Of a DNA stretch of 64,000 nucleotides, positions 27,371 through 37,362 are shown piece by piece; within the stretch, counting starts at the first letter, position 1, and every line of letters starts with the position of its first letter. This DNA is from Qipengyuania sp. JC766 (GTDB lineage Bacteria > Pseudomonadota > Alphaproteobacteria > Sphingomonadales > Sphingomonadaceae). The notes beneath the pieces were generated by a model. It did no database searches. It was not told the origin of the DNA and saw only the letters and a list, made by a program, of their open reading frames with translations. Where the stretch lies: assembly GCF_040717445.1 (NCBI RefSeq), contig NZ_JBFEFL010000001.1:930001-994000 (forward strand), in the 5' to 3' direction. The position numbers and the translations under genes are program-made.

Positions 27371-28495
27371 ATGCTGGAAAGACCGAACGCCGATGCGCTG
27401 ATGCAGGGCCCGCTTGGCGGCTGGCTGCGGCAGCAGACGCATGTGCGCGAAGAAGCGCGCAGCAAGGCGAATTCGCGCCTGTTCATGGTGCTGATCATCG
27501 GCCTGCCGGTGCTGGTCTTCATGGTGCTGCTCGACCCGCTCGGCCTCGACTTCAAGTTCTTCCTCGTGATGGCCGGCACGGGCCTCGGATGGTGGTGGTC
27601 GCAGGCGCCCAAGCGCGAGGCGATCAAGCAGGTGAAGATCGGCATCAACGACGCGATCGCCGACACGCTGGGCCTAGAATACACCATCGAAGTCGACCAG
27701 CTGGACGGTTTCCACACCGCCCGCGCCCACGAGATGTTTCCCGGCTTCACCCGCGCCAGCTTCGAGGACCAGTGGTGCGGCCAGGCGATGGGGCACCGTT
27801 TCTGCCTGCACGACGCGCACCTGGAGGAGCGCCGCGGCTCGGGGAAGAACCGCCGCTGGGTCACGACGTTCCGCGGCGCGGTGATGACCATCGGCTGCAC
27901 ACGCGAGGTTCACGGGGTCACTCTCGTCCAGCGCAGCGGCAAGCATCGCAAGTTCTTCGGCGGGGCGAAGGACACGATCCGGCTGGACGGGCGCGAACTG
28001 GCCTATGTCGACATGGTCCATCCCGGGTTCGAGGACGTGTTCGACATCTATTCGACCGACCAGGTCGAAGCGCGCTATCTCGTCCACCCGGCCTATGTCG
28101 AACGGCTGCTGAAGCTGGAACAGGGCCTGCAGGGGCAGGATATCCGTGCCTTGTTCGTACGCGGGGAACTGATCGTGGTGATGAAGGCGAACAGCCTTTT
28201 CGAAAGCGGATCGATAGAGGCGAGCCAGGACCGCGTCCTGCTCGAACGGACGATCGAGCAGTTCGGTCGTCTCGCCGATCTGGCCGCCTCGCTCAACGAA
28301 TGGGACCGCGCCGCGCGCAAGCGCCACCGCGAAGAGCTGGTCGGGCTGCAGCAGGACCGGCGCGATACGGCGCAATTCGTCGCTGGGGCAACCGCCGCCG
28401 CTGCGGTCGCCGGAGCCATCCCGGCTCGGCCGGGCGGGTTCGGGCGCAAGGGGCTTGGCGGCGACCCGCGATCGGAGACCGACCCGCAGGACTAG
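27371..28495 (+). CDS. DUF3137 domain protein
   Basis: A 374-residue protein with two N-terminal membrane helices (about residues 38-55 and 60-80, LFMVLIIGLPVLVFMVLL then a WWW-containing stretch) and a large cytoplasmic region with the DUF3137 pattern: FHTARAHEMFPGF, RRWVTTFRGAVMTIG and HPGFEDVFDIYSTDQVEARYLV. The function is unknown. Genes of this type often lie beside lemA, as here. Either TTG at 27362 or ATG at 27371 could be the start. The 3' end overlaps the convergent nspC by 4 bases. Confidence 0.85.
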   Translation: MLERPNADALMQGPLGGWLRQQTHVREEARSKANSRLFMVLIIGLPVLVFMVLLDPLGLDFKFFLVMAGTGLGWWWSQAPKREAIKQVKIGINDAIADTLGLEYTIEVDQLDGFHTARAHEMFPGFTRASFEDQWCGQAMGHRFCLHDAHLEERRGSGKNRRWVTTFRGAVMTIGCTREVHGVTLVQRSGKHRKFFGGAKDTIRLDGRELAYVDMVHPGFEDVFDIYSTDQVEARYLVHPAYVERLLKLEQGLQGQDIRALFVRGELIVVMKANSLFESGSIEASQDRVLLERTIEQFGRLADLAASLNEWDRAARKRHREELVGLQQDRRDTAQFVAGATAAAAVAGAIPARPGGFGRKGLGGDPRSETDPQD

Positions 28496-29667
28496 CCGAG
28501 CCGGTTGCGGAAATCCTCGTATTCGAAGGCTTTTACCTGCTCCAGCGCATCGGTTTCGCTGTCCCACAGCCAGATGCTCGGCAGGGGAACGCCGTTGAAC
28601 GTGTTGGTCTTCACCATCGAGTAATGCGCCTGGTCGAGGAAGGCGATCCGCTGCCCCGGCTCGCACGGCACCGGCAGGGAATAGTCACCGATGACGTCGC
28701 CCGCGAGGCATGACGGCCCGCCCAGCCGGACCGCCTGCCCTTCCCCCACGCGCTCGCCCAGCATGGCGGGACGATAGGGCGCCTCGATCACGTCGGGCAT
28801 GTGGCAGGTGGCCGAGACGTCGGTGATGGCGAACGGCACTTCGTTGACGCCCGCGTCGAGGATGGTGCCGACGAGGATGCCGGCATCGAGCGCCACCGCC
28901 TCGCCCGGTTCGAGGTAGATTTCCGCCTGCGAGTCTTCCTTCGCATCGCGCAGGAATTCGATGAGCTCCTCGCGCTGGTAATCGGCGCGGGTGATGTGGT
29001 GTCCGCCGCCCATATTGATCCACTTGAGCTGGCCGAACCAGGGCTCGATGGCATCGAACACCTTGTCCCAGGTCTGGCGCAGCGGTTCGAAGTCCTGCTC
29101 GCACAGATTGTGGAAATGGATCCCGTCGAGCCCCGCCATGTGGTCGAATTCGAGCTGGCTGATCGGAAAGCCCAGCCGGCTGCCCGGGCTCGACGGGTCG
29201 TAGCGCGGCACTTCTCCCGTCGGCACCTGCGGGTTGAGCCGCAGGCCGACGTCGAACCCGCCCCCGCTCGCCCGCGCCGCATCGAGGATCAGGGACGCGC
29301 GCTCCATCTGCTGGGGCGAATTGAAGATCACGTGGTCGGACAGGCGGCAGACCTCTTCCAGGTCCTCGGGCTTGTAGGCCGCGCAATAGGTGCTGATCTC
29401 GCCGTCGTAGAACTCGCTCGCCAGCCGCGCTTCCCACAGGCCGGAAGTGCAGACCCCGTCCAGATATTCGCCCAGGATCGACGCGACCGGGAACATGCTG
29501 AAGGCCTTCAGCGCCGAGAGCATCTTGATGTCCGCCGCATCGCGAATGTCGGCCAGGATCTGGCAATTGGCGCGCAGTTTCGCCGCATCGACGACGAAGG
29601 CGGGACTGTCGACGCGGTTGAGGTCGAACTGGGCGAAGGCGCCCGGATCGCCGGCTCTCGTTTCCAT
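28492..29667 (-). CDS. nspC: Carboxynorspermidine/carboxyspermidine decarboxylase
   Basis: The 391-residue fold-III PLP enzyme has the PLP Lys in LSALKAFSMFP, FNSPQQMERA, HFHNLCEQDFEPL, GGGHHITR, EPGEAVALDAGILV and the catalytic Cys in GGPSCLAGDVIGDY. This set distinguishes NspC-type carboxy(nor)spermidine decarboxylases from diaminopimelate decarboxylase. It releases CO2 from carboxyspermidine to give spermidine. It is the third gene of an operon after the dehydrogenase and an S41-type peptidase, 3 bases after the latter. The 3' end overlaps the DUF3137 gene. Confidence 0.93.
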   Translation of the reverse strand: METRAGDPGAFAQFDLNRVDSPAFVVDAAKLRANCQILADIRDAADIKMLSALKAFSMFPVASILGEYLDGVCTSGLWEARLASEFYDGEISTYCAAYKPEDLEEVCRLSDHVIFNSPQQMERASLILDAARASGGGFDVGLRLNPQVPTGEVPRYDPSSPGSRLGFPISQLEFDHMAGLDGIHFHNLCEQDFEPLRQTWDKVFDAIEPWFGQLKWINMGGGHHITRADYQREELIEFLRDAKEDSQAEIYLEPGEAVALDAGILVGTILDAGVNEVPFAITDVSATCHMPDVIEAPYRPAMLGERVGEGQAVRLGGPSCLAGDVIGDYSLPVPCEPGQRIAFLDQAHYSMVKTNTFNGVPLPSIWLWDSETDALEQVKAFEYEDFRNRLG

Positions 29668-29670
29668 GGG

Positions 29671-30966
29671 TCAGCGTGCCTCCAGCAATTCGAGCGCTGC
29701 CGCCAGCGCGGGATCCGAACCGTCCGCGGCCGTGCTGGCGGGTTCGGTGGGAATGTCCGCGACATAGTCCTCGCGTGGCGTACCGTCGGGGTGGAACAGC
29801 GATTCCCCGCCGAAATCGACGCGCGCGCCGCTCAGTTCCAGCTGCGCGTTCCACACGCCGCCGAGCAGGTCGCCCATGTTCGATCCTATGGTGGTGGCGG
29901 CGCTGGCCGCATCCATGCCGATCACGATGCCCTCGCCCATGCTGCCGGTCCAGCGGCCGTGAAGCACGACCACCGGGCCTTTAAAAAGCGGCTCTCGCGG
30001 GAAGACGTATTCGACGAACTGGCGCGGTACCGTGAATTCGCGTTCCAGCACGGGCACGCGGTGCATCTGGTATGGTCGGGGCGCGTCGACGAAGTGGCCT
30101 ATGACCGACCGGCCGACTTCGGTGTTCCCCCCGCTCGGGGTCTCGCGCATGTCGAGCACGACGCCCCGCGCACCGTCGGCAATCGCCTTTTCCAGCGCAG
30201 CGTCGAAGGCGGTTATCGTGTCGTTGTCGCCGAGCGAATTGAGCGGCCGCAGGACGGCGATATCGCCTGCGGCGCCCGCAAAGGACAGTTCGACCAGCTC
30301 CCGGTCGGCCAGGCCATTCGCCCAGTCGCGCGTCGAACCGAGCTGCACCTCGCGAACCGGCGCTTCGGCCGACCTGACCGAGAGCAAGCGGTTCCCCGTG
30401 CGCAGTCCGTTGACCGCCAGGGTCAGTCCGTAATCGAACTGCGCATCCGAGGGGTCCGGAAGGACGGTTCCGAACGGTGCCCGCGCCGCATCGCGTGCCG
30501 GCAAGCCAGCGATGGACACGATCTCGTCGCCCGGTCTCAGGCCTGCATCGAATGCGGGCGATCCGCGCCGCACGTCCACGATGACCGCCCGGCCATCCTC
30601 GAAACAGGCGTCAAGGTCGGCGGACGACATGAGGATCGCATAGTCGTCGTCATCGAACGGCCCGACGAGCAGGTGCGGGTCCATGAATGTCAGCCCGGTG
30701 CGATGCATGATCCGCCGCAGCGCCTTCCGGTCGCCGGCCTCCGCAGCCAGCGCACGGGACCGGCGCAGCTGCGCCTCCACGTCGATATCGTCGCGCTCGA
30801 TATAGGCGTACTCGCTGCGCAGCAGCTGTTCGAACTCGTCCCACGCCGCAACCGCATCGAACTCAGGCGCGTCCGCGGCAGACGTCGCAGGAACCTCCTG
30901 CGCGAGCACCGGCGAAGCAACGGCCGGTAATGCTGCCAAGACGAGGGCCGACAGGACCGTGCGCAT
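29671..30966 (-). CDS. Exported S41-family peptidase-like protein
   Basis: The 431-residue protein starts with a signal peptide (MRTVLSALVLAALPAVASPVLA) and has a PDZ-like segment (RRGSPAFDAGLRPGDEIVSIAG) near residues 125-150. The following domain is like C-terminal processing peptidases/S41: GARGVVLDMRETPSGGNTE, then WTGSMGEGIVIGMD with the candidate nucleophile Ser, and GSNMGDLLGGVW. The usual Lys of the Ser-Lys dyad is not clear. It is sandwiched between the two polyamine genes with gaps of 2 and 3 bases. No polyamine link is known for such peptidases. Confidence 0.83.
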   Translation of the reverse strand: MRTVLSALVLAALPAVASPVLAQEVPATSAADAPEFDAVAAWDEFEQLLRSEYAYIERDDIDVEAQLRRSRALAAEAGDRKALRRIMHRTGLTFMDPHLLVGPFDDDDYAILMSSADLDACFEDGRAVIVDVRRGSPAFDAGLRPGDEIVSIAGLPARDAARAPFGTVLPDPSDAQFDYGLTLAVNGLRTGNRLLSVRSAEAPVREVQLGSTRDWANGLADRELVELSFAGAAGDIAVLRPLNSLGDNDTITAFDAALEKAIADGARGVVLDMRETPSGGNTEVGRSVIGHFVDAPRPYQMHRVPVLEREFTVPRQFVEYVFPREPLFKGPVVVLHGRWTGSMGEGIVIGMDAASAATTIGSNMGDLLGGVWNAQLELSGARVDFGGESLFHPDGTPREDYVADIPTEPASTAADGSDPALAAALELLEAR

Positions 30967-30968
30967 CG

Positions 30969-32180
<1,212 letters not shown>

Positions 32181-32416
32181 GTGCCGTTTGCCTCTTCGTG
32201 TGTGTGGATTTGCGGGTGCCCTAGAGCAATGCGCGCGCCGCGCCAATCGATCCGGTTCCGCTTTCCTACAGCCGCCCCGAATCGCTATGAACCTGTGATG
32301 AGCTGCCCTCCTCCCCTGCCGTCCGCCGCGCCCGTTTGCGCCCATGAAACCCCCGGTTTTTTTGCCCCTGGACAGTGGTCCAGGTGGTCCATGTCTCCGG
32401 TTCCGGACGCTTCGCG

Positions 32417-33373
32417 ATGAGCGCCGGACGGATGCCGACTCGCGACGGGGTACGCGCCGCGGCGGACGCGGTCGGCGCGATCCTGCCGCCCACGCCGCTG
32501 CTGCCGGTCGAGATCGGGGACGTTACGTGCCACGTGAAGGCGGAAAGCCTGCAACCGATCGGCGCGTTCAAGATACGCGGCGGCTGGTGGCGGCTTTCGA
32601 GCATGGACGATGCCGAGCGCGAGCGCGGCGTCGTCGCCGTGTCGAGCGGCAACCATGCCCAGGGGGTTGCCTGGGCCGCGCGGCGGCTGGGTATCGCCGC
32701 GACCATCGTGATGCCGCGCAACGCCCCTGCGGCGAAGCTGGAAGCGACCCGCGCGCTGGGCGCCGAAGTGGTGCTCTACGAACGGCCGGGCGAGGACCGG
32801 GACGAGGTCGCCGCGCGGCTGGTCGCGGAACGCGGATCGGTGCTGGTCCACGCCTTTGGCGATCCTTGGGTCATCGAGGGACAGGGCAGCGCGGGCGTGG
32901 AAATCGCCCGACAGCTGGGCCGCCAGCCGAGCCGGATCGTCGCCTGCTGCGGCGGGGGCGGCCTCGCGGCAGGCCTCGCACTCGCCTGTCCGGACAGCGC
33001 GATCGTGCCGGTGGAGCCTGTCGGCTGGGACATGGTGGGGCAGTCGCTCACCAAGGGACAGATCGTGCGTGTGGCGGACGATCCGCCTACCACCATCTGC
33101 GATGCGCTGCAGCCCGATGCGACCAAGCCGATCAACCTCGCCGTCCTGTCGGGCCGGGCCGAACCGGGTGTCACCGTCACCGATGCCGAGGTGCGCGCGG
33201 CCCAGCGCTTCGCCTTTGCCCGGCTCCAACTGGTGGTGGAACCCGGCGGCGCAGCCGCCTTGGCCGCTGCGCTGGCCGGAAAGGTGCCTCTGGACGAGGA
33301 CACCGTGATCATGGTCACCGGCGGCAACGTGGACCCCGCCGCGTTCGCCAGAACGATCACGACCGACGATTAG
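32417..33373 (+). CDS. Threonine/serine dehydratase
   Basis: The 318-residue fold-II PLP enzyme lacks the regulatory C-terminal domain of biosynthetic IlvA, so it is like catabolic TdcB or the serine racemase group. The PLP Lys is in QPIGAFKIRGGWW, followed by SSGNHAQGVAWA and the phosphate loop CCGGGGLAAG. It deaminates threonine or serine to 2-oxobutyrate or pyruvate. I start at the ATG at 32417; the frame is open 14 codons further. It is transcribed divergently from the polyamine operon, 236 bases away, and is not clearly linked to its neighbours. Confidence 0.88.
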   Translation: MSAGRMPTRDGVRAAADAVGAILPPTPLLPVEIGDVTCHVKAESLQPIGAFKIRGGWWRLSSMDDAERERGVVAVSSGNHAQGVAWAARRLGIAATIVMPRNAPAAKLEATRALGAEVVLYERPGEDRDEVAARLVAERGSVLVHAFGDPWVIEGQGSAGVEIARQLGRQPSRIVACCGGGGLAAGLALACPDSAIVPVEPVGWDMVGQSLTKGQIVRVADDPPTTICDALQPDATKPINLAVLSGRAEPGVTVTDAEVRAAQRFAFARLQLVVEPGGAAALAAALAGKVPLDEDTVIMVTGGNVDPAAFARTITTDD

Positions 33374-33447
33374 CGGGGGTTTGTCCTTAAACCGTAGCCA
33401 CCCGGCGGTTACAGAAGCCCCCCCTCCCGAACCCAAGGCGACTTTCC

Positions 33448-34680
33448 ATGGCAACCCGGCCCGACACCACGAAGAAACCCCGGATCATCGACGATGCGGT
33501 GGTTCGCAAGGAAGGCAAGCGTGGCGAGAAGCTGCTCGACAAGGCGTTTGCCACTGCCTTCAAGGGCCTCGTCTACGCGCAGATCTGGGAAGACCCGGTC
33601 ATCGACATGGAAGGGCTGGAAATCCGGCCCGACAGCCGTGTCATGTGCATCGCCAGCGGTAGCTGCAACGCGCTGTCCTACCTGATCGCGGACCCGGCGG
33701 AAGTAACCGCGGTGGACCTCAATCGCGCCCATGTGGCGCTGGGCCGGCTCAAGATCGCGGCAGTGAAGCACCTCGACAATTACGAGCGCTTCCGCCGGTT
33801 CTTCGTCCATTCGGACCACAAGGAGAACAAGGAGGTCTACAAGCGCGAGATCGCCCCGCATCTCGATGTGGAAAGCCGCAAGTACTGGGAAAAGCGCGAC
33901 TTCACCGGCCGGCGCCGAATCACCTATTTCACCCGCGGGATCTACAAGCAGGGGTTGCTCGGCAACTTTATCGGCATCGCGCACCTCTTCGCCCGTCTTT
34001 ACAAGGTGGACCTGTCGCGCGTCCTTGCCGCGAAGAACCTCGAGGAACAGCGCGCCGTGTTCGAGAAGGAAGTCGCGCCGGTCTTCGACAGGAAGTTCAT
34101 CCGCTGGCTGACGGACCAGCCGGCCTCGCTCTTCGGTCTCGGCATCCCGCCCGCGCAGTTCGACGCGCTGGCCGGAAACGAGAAGATGGCCGAGGTCCTG
34201 CGCAAGCGGCTGGAAAAACTCGCCTGCGATTTCGAGGTCAGCGACAACTACTTCGCCTGGCAAGCCTTCGGCCGCGGCTATTCGCGCAACGAGGACGCGC
34301 CCCTGCCGCCCTATCTCCAGCGCGGCAACTGGGACGTCCTGCGCGAACGGATCGATCGGCTGGAGGTCCGCAATGCGAACATGGTCCACTTCATGGGGGA
34401 GCGCGAGGCAGGTACTCTCGATCGGTTCGTCCTGCTCGACGCGCAGGACTGGATGGACGACGACCAGCTGAACGGCCTGTGGGAACAGATCACGCGGTCC
34501 GCCGCGCCGGGCGCCCGCGTGCTGTTCCGGACTGCGGCCGAACCGTCACTGCTGCCGGGGCGCGTCAGACCCGAAATCCTCGACCGCTGGACGTATCACG
34601 AGGAACTGTCGCGCGACCTGACGCAGCGCGACCGGTCCTCGATCTATGGCGGCGTGCACCTGTACGAGCTGGCCGGATGA
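33448..34680 (+). CDS. btaA: S-adenosylmethionine:diacylglycerol 3-amino-3-carboxypropyltransferase (BtaA)
   Basis: The 410-residue DUF3419 protein has LVYAQIWEDPVIDMEGL, CIASGSCNALSYL (SAM-binding loop), VDLNRAHVALGRLK and NYFAWQAFGRGY, as in BtaA. BtaA transfers the aminocarboxypropyl group of SAM to diacylglycerol, forming diacylglyceryl homoserine, the first step to the betaine lipid DGTS. The next gene is a SAM methyltransferase overlapping by ATGA, which matches btaB. The whole pathway is therefore in two adjacent genes. I saw no clear Pho box upstream. Confidence 0.92.
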   Translation: MATRPDTTKKPRIIDDAVVRKEGKRGEKLLDKAFATAFKGLVYAQIWEDPVIDMEGLEIRPDSRVMCIASGSCNALSYLIADPAEVTAVDLNRAHVALGRLKIAAVKHLDNYERFRRFFVHSDHKENKEVYKREIAPHLDVESRKYWEKRDFTGRRRITYFTRGIYKQGLLGNFIGIAHLFARLYKVDLSRVLAAKNLEEQRAVFEKEVAPVFDRKFIRWLTDQPASLFGLGIPPAQFDALAGNEKMAEVLRKRLEKLACDFEVSDNYFAWQAFGRGYSRNEDAPLPPYLQRGNWDVLRERIDRLEVRNANMVHFMGEREAGTLDRFVLLDAQDWMDDDQLNGLWEQITRSAAPGARVLFRTAAEPSLLPGRVRPEILDRWTYHEELSRDLTQRDRSSIYGGVHLYELAG

Positions 34681-35324
34681 GCGACCCGCAGGCGCAGGGG
34701 CATGCCGCACTGATGGACTCGGTCTATCGCGGACAGCGGCACATCTACGACCTGACGCGCAAGTACTACCTCTTCGGCCGCGACCGGCTGATTGCCGCTC
34801 TCGACTGCGGGCCCGGCGATGCCGTGCTGGAAATCGCCTGCGGGACCGGGCGCAACCTCGCGAAGATCGGCAAGGCCTATCCCGGCGTCGAACTCTACGG
34901 CATCGATATCTCGAGCGAGATGCTCAAGAGCGCCCGCACGACGCTGGGCGACAACGCGACACTGGCCCCCGGAGACGCGCGCGACTTCGATGCGGAGGCG
35001 CTGCTGGGGCGCGGCCGGTTCGACCGGGTGGTCCTGTCCTACTCACTGTCGATGATCCCCGACTGGGAGCGCGCGCTCGCCCATGCCGCCACGCTGGTCG
35101 CCCCCGGCGGATCGCTCCATGTGGTCGATTTCGGGACGCTCGAGACGATGCCGGGCCCCCTCGCCGCACTGCTGCGCGGCTGGCTGGCGAAGTTCCATGT
35201 CGAACCGCGCGCAAGCCTGCTGCCCGAGGCCGGGCGGCTGGCGGACAGCGAGGGGTTGCGCCTTCGGAGCGAGCGGGGTCGGCTGTCCTACTTTACCCGG
35301 CTCGATCTTGGCCGGCCGCGATAG
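34677..35324 (+). CDS. btaB: Diacylglyceryl homoserine N-methyltransferase (BtaB)
   Basis: The 215-residue class-I SAM methyltransferase has YDLTRKYYLFGRDR, motif I LEIACGTGRNLAKIG, YGIDISSEM, and LSYSLSMIPDW. This N-terminal pattern is characteristic of BtaB, which trimethylates diacylglyceryl homoserine to the betaine lipid DGTS. The ATG at 34677 overlaps the btaA stop (ATGA). Such lipids replace phospholipids during phosphate limitation in alphaproteobacteria; here I infer that use, as no regulation is visible. Confidence 0.9.
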   Translation: MSDPQAQGHAALMDSVYRGQRHIYDLTRKYYLFGRDRLIAALDCGPGDAVLEIACGTGRNLAKIGKAYPGVELYGIDISSEMLKSARTTLGDNATLAPGDARDFDAEALLGRGRFDRVVLSYSLSMIPDWERALAHAATLVAPGGSLHVVDFGTLETMPGPLAALLRGWLAKFHVEPRASLLPEAGRLADSEGLRLRSERGRLSYFTRLDLGRPR

Positions 35325-35385
35325 GTTGCGTTTGACAATTGGACGGGCACGGTCCCATCGTCCGGGCAAACAGGGAGAGGATTCG

Positions 35386-35838
35386 ATGCAAGCTCAGATA
35401 CTGGCCCCGGCCGCAGTGCTCGTCGCGTGGTCGCTGGTCATGCTGTTCTGGATGGCGTTCACCCGCCTGCCGGCAATGAAGCAGGCCAGTTCCGGCCTCG
35501 GCAAGGCGAAGCCGGGCGGGCGCGGGCAGGACTTGGAAGGCGTGATCCCCGACCGGATCAACTGGAAGGCGCACAATTACACGCACCTGATGGAACAGCC
35601 GACCATCTTCTACCCGGTCGTGCTGATCCTGGCCGTCATGGGTGCGGTTGCGATCGACGTCGTCTGCGCCTGGATCTACGTCGCGCTGCGCATCGTGCAT
35701 TCGGTCTATCAGGCGACGGTCAACAAGGTCTCCGTCCGGTTTACGCTGTTTGCGCTCAGCACGCTCGCACTGATCGTCCTTGCGGTGCGCGCGATCATGG
35801 TCACCCTGTTCTTCGACCCGGGCCTCGCCCCGGCATGA
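35386..35838 (+). CDS. MAPEG family membrane protein, copy 1
   Basis: The 150-residue protein has four hydrophobic helices and the MAPEG-like segment NYTHLMEQPTIFYPVVLIL, where the Glu-Gln-Pro turn is typical. Eukaryotic MAPEG members handle glutathione or eicosanoids; the bacterial proteins are mostly uncharacterised. GGGAGAGG lies 7 bases upstream of the ATG. The stop overlaps the next gene (ATGA), which is a paralogue. A TTGACA sequence at 35332 upstream is a candidate -35 box but has no good -10. Confidence 0.85.
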   Translation: MQAQILAPAAVLVAWSLVMLFWMAFTRLPAMKQASSGLGKAKPGGRGQDLEGVIPDRINWKAHNYTHLMEQPTIFYPVVLILAVMGAVAIDVVCAWIYVALRIVHSVYQATVNKVSVRFTLFALSTLALIVLAVRAIMVTLFFDPGLAPA

Positions 35839-36266
35839 CGATGCCCGAGTTCTTCCAGCCGGTCATCGCCCTGATGATCTGGACCATGGTCATGTGGGTC
35901 TGGATGTACGCCACGCGCATCCCGGCCATGAGCCGGGCACCGGGAGTAGAGACGAAGAAGCTGGTCGGCACGACAGGCGCGAGCCTGCGGTCGCAATTGC
36001 CGGACAAGGTGAACTGGAAGGCGGACAACTACAATCACCTGCACGAACAGCCGACGCTGTTCTACGCGGTGATGATCGTCCTCGCCCTGCTCGATCAGGG
36101 TACATCGGCCAACGCGTTTCTGGGCTGGATCTACATGGCGCTGCGCGTGATCCACTCGCTGGTGCAGGTGACCGCGAATGTCGTCATGGTGCGCTTCGCC
36201 CTTTTCGCGCTGAGCAGCGTGGTCCTGGGCGTGCTGATCGTGAAGGCGGCGCTGGCCGCCTTCTAG
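35835..36266 (+). CDS. MAPEG family membrane protein, copy 2
   Basis: The 143-residue protein repeats the layout of the preceding gene: an N-terminal helix, an Asn-rich segment NYNHLHEQPTLFYAVMIVL, and two further helices. The matching NWKAxNYxHLxEQPTxFY cores show a tandem duplication. It begins inside the stop codon of copy 1, so the two are coupled and may form a hetero-oligomer. It converges directly on trxB, with a 1-base gap. Confidence 0.85.
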   Translation: MTMPEFFQPVIALMIWTMVMWVWMYATRIPAMSRAPGVETKKLVGTTGASLRSQLPDKVNWKADNYNHLHEQPTLFYAVMIVLALLDQGTSANAFLGWIYMALRVIHSLVQVTANVVMVRFALFALSSVVLGVLIVKAALAAF

Positions 36267-36267
36267 A

Positions 36268-37251
36268 TCATTCGGCCGCTTCGACCTGCGGCATCTCTTC
36301 GCGGGCGAAGTCCATCGTCGCCAGGAACCGCTCCGCATCGAGCGCGGCCATGCAGCCCGTTCCCGCGGCCGTCACCGCCTGGCGATAGGTGTGGTCCATC
36401 ACGTCGCCGCAGGCGAACACGCCCGGCAGCTCGGTCTTGGGCGTACCCGGCTCCACCACGAGGTAGCCGCTGTCGTCCATTTCGAGCTTGCCCTGGAACA
36501 GCTCGGTCGCCGGCGCATGTCCGATCGCGACGAAGGCTCCGTCCACCTTCAGCTCCGACCTTTTGCCGGTCTCCGTATCGCGCAGTACCAGATGGGTCAG
36601 CCCGCCCGCCAGAGGATCGCCTTCGAAGCTCTCGACGGTCTTGTTCCACATCGGGGTGATCTTCTCGGACGCGAACAGCCGCTCCTGCAGGATCCGCTCG
36701 GCCCGCAGTTCGTCGCGGCGATGGATCAGGGTGACGTCGTGCGAATGGTTCGTGAGATAGAGCGCTTCCTCGACCGCAGTGTTGCCGCCGCCGATCACCG
36801 CGACCTTCTTGCCGCGATAAAAGAAGCCGTCGCAGGTTGCGCAGGCCGATACGCCCTTGCCACCAAGCTCCTGCTCGCCCGGTACGCCAAGCCACTTGGC
36901 CGATGCACCCGTGGCGATGACCAGCGTGTCGCCGATATACTCGTCGCCGCTGTCGCCGACCGCACGGTATGGCGGCCCGCCATCGAGATCGACCGAAACG
37001 ATCGTGTCCCACATCATGCGCGTGCCGACATGCTCGGCCTGCGCCTTCATCTCTTCCATCAGCCAAGGGCCCTGCACCACGTCGCGAAAGCCGGGATAGT
37101 TCTCGACATCGGTGGTGATGGTCAGCTGGCCGCCCGGCTGGAGGCCCTGCACCACGATCGGCTCCAGCATGGCCCGCGCGCCATAGATGGCGGCGCTGTA
37201 GCCGGCAGGGCCGGAACCGATGATGAGCATTTTGGTGCGATGGGTCGCCAT
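36268..37251 (-). CDS. trxB: Thioredoxin reductase
   Basis: The 327-residue flavoprotein has FAD-binding IIGSGPAGYSAAIYGARA, the redox pair Cys137-Ala-Thr-Cys140 in GVSACATCDGFF, the NADPH loop IGGGNTAVEEALYL and the C-terminal VFACGDVMDHTYRQAVTAAGTGC. It reduces thioredoxin with NADPH. I start at the ATG at 37251 (MATHRTKMLIIG); an in-frame start 4 codons upstream is also possible. The gene is single on this strand. Confidence 0.95.
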   Translation of the reverse strand: MATHRTKMLIIGSGPAGYSAAIYGARAMLEPIVVQGLQPGGQLTITTDVENYPGFRDVVQGPWLMEEMKAQAEHVGTRMMWDTIVSVDLDGGPPYRAVGDSGDEYIGDTLVIATGASAKWLGVPGEQELGGKGVSACATCDGFFYRGKKVAVIGGGNTAVEEALYLTNHSHDVTLIHRRDELRAERILQERLFASEKITPMWNKTVESFEGDPLAGGLTHLVLRDTETGKRSELKVDGAFVAIGHAPATELFQGKLEMDDSGYLVVEPGTPKTELPGVFACGDVMDHTYRQAVTAAGTGCMAALDAERFLATMDFAREEMPQVEAAE

Positions 37252-37362
37252 GGGTCGTTCCAATCGAGAGTCTTGAAGTCAGTCAGCAGCCATATGAAGT
37301 CGCGCCGGGTTTCCGCAAGGGCCACAAGGCCGCGGGTGAACAGCCGCGACCGCGGTTCACGC

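Noticed and set aside
33374-33447. Pho box upstream of btaA
   Set aside because: I looked for two CTGTCAT-like repeats with an 11-base period on either strand and found none.
35332-35360. Sigma-70 promoter with TTGACA upstream of the MAPEG pair
   Set aside because: The -35 box is perfect but no acceptable -10 lies 16-18 bases downstream.
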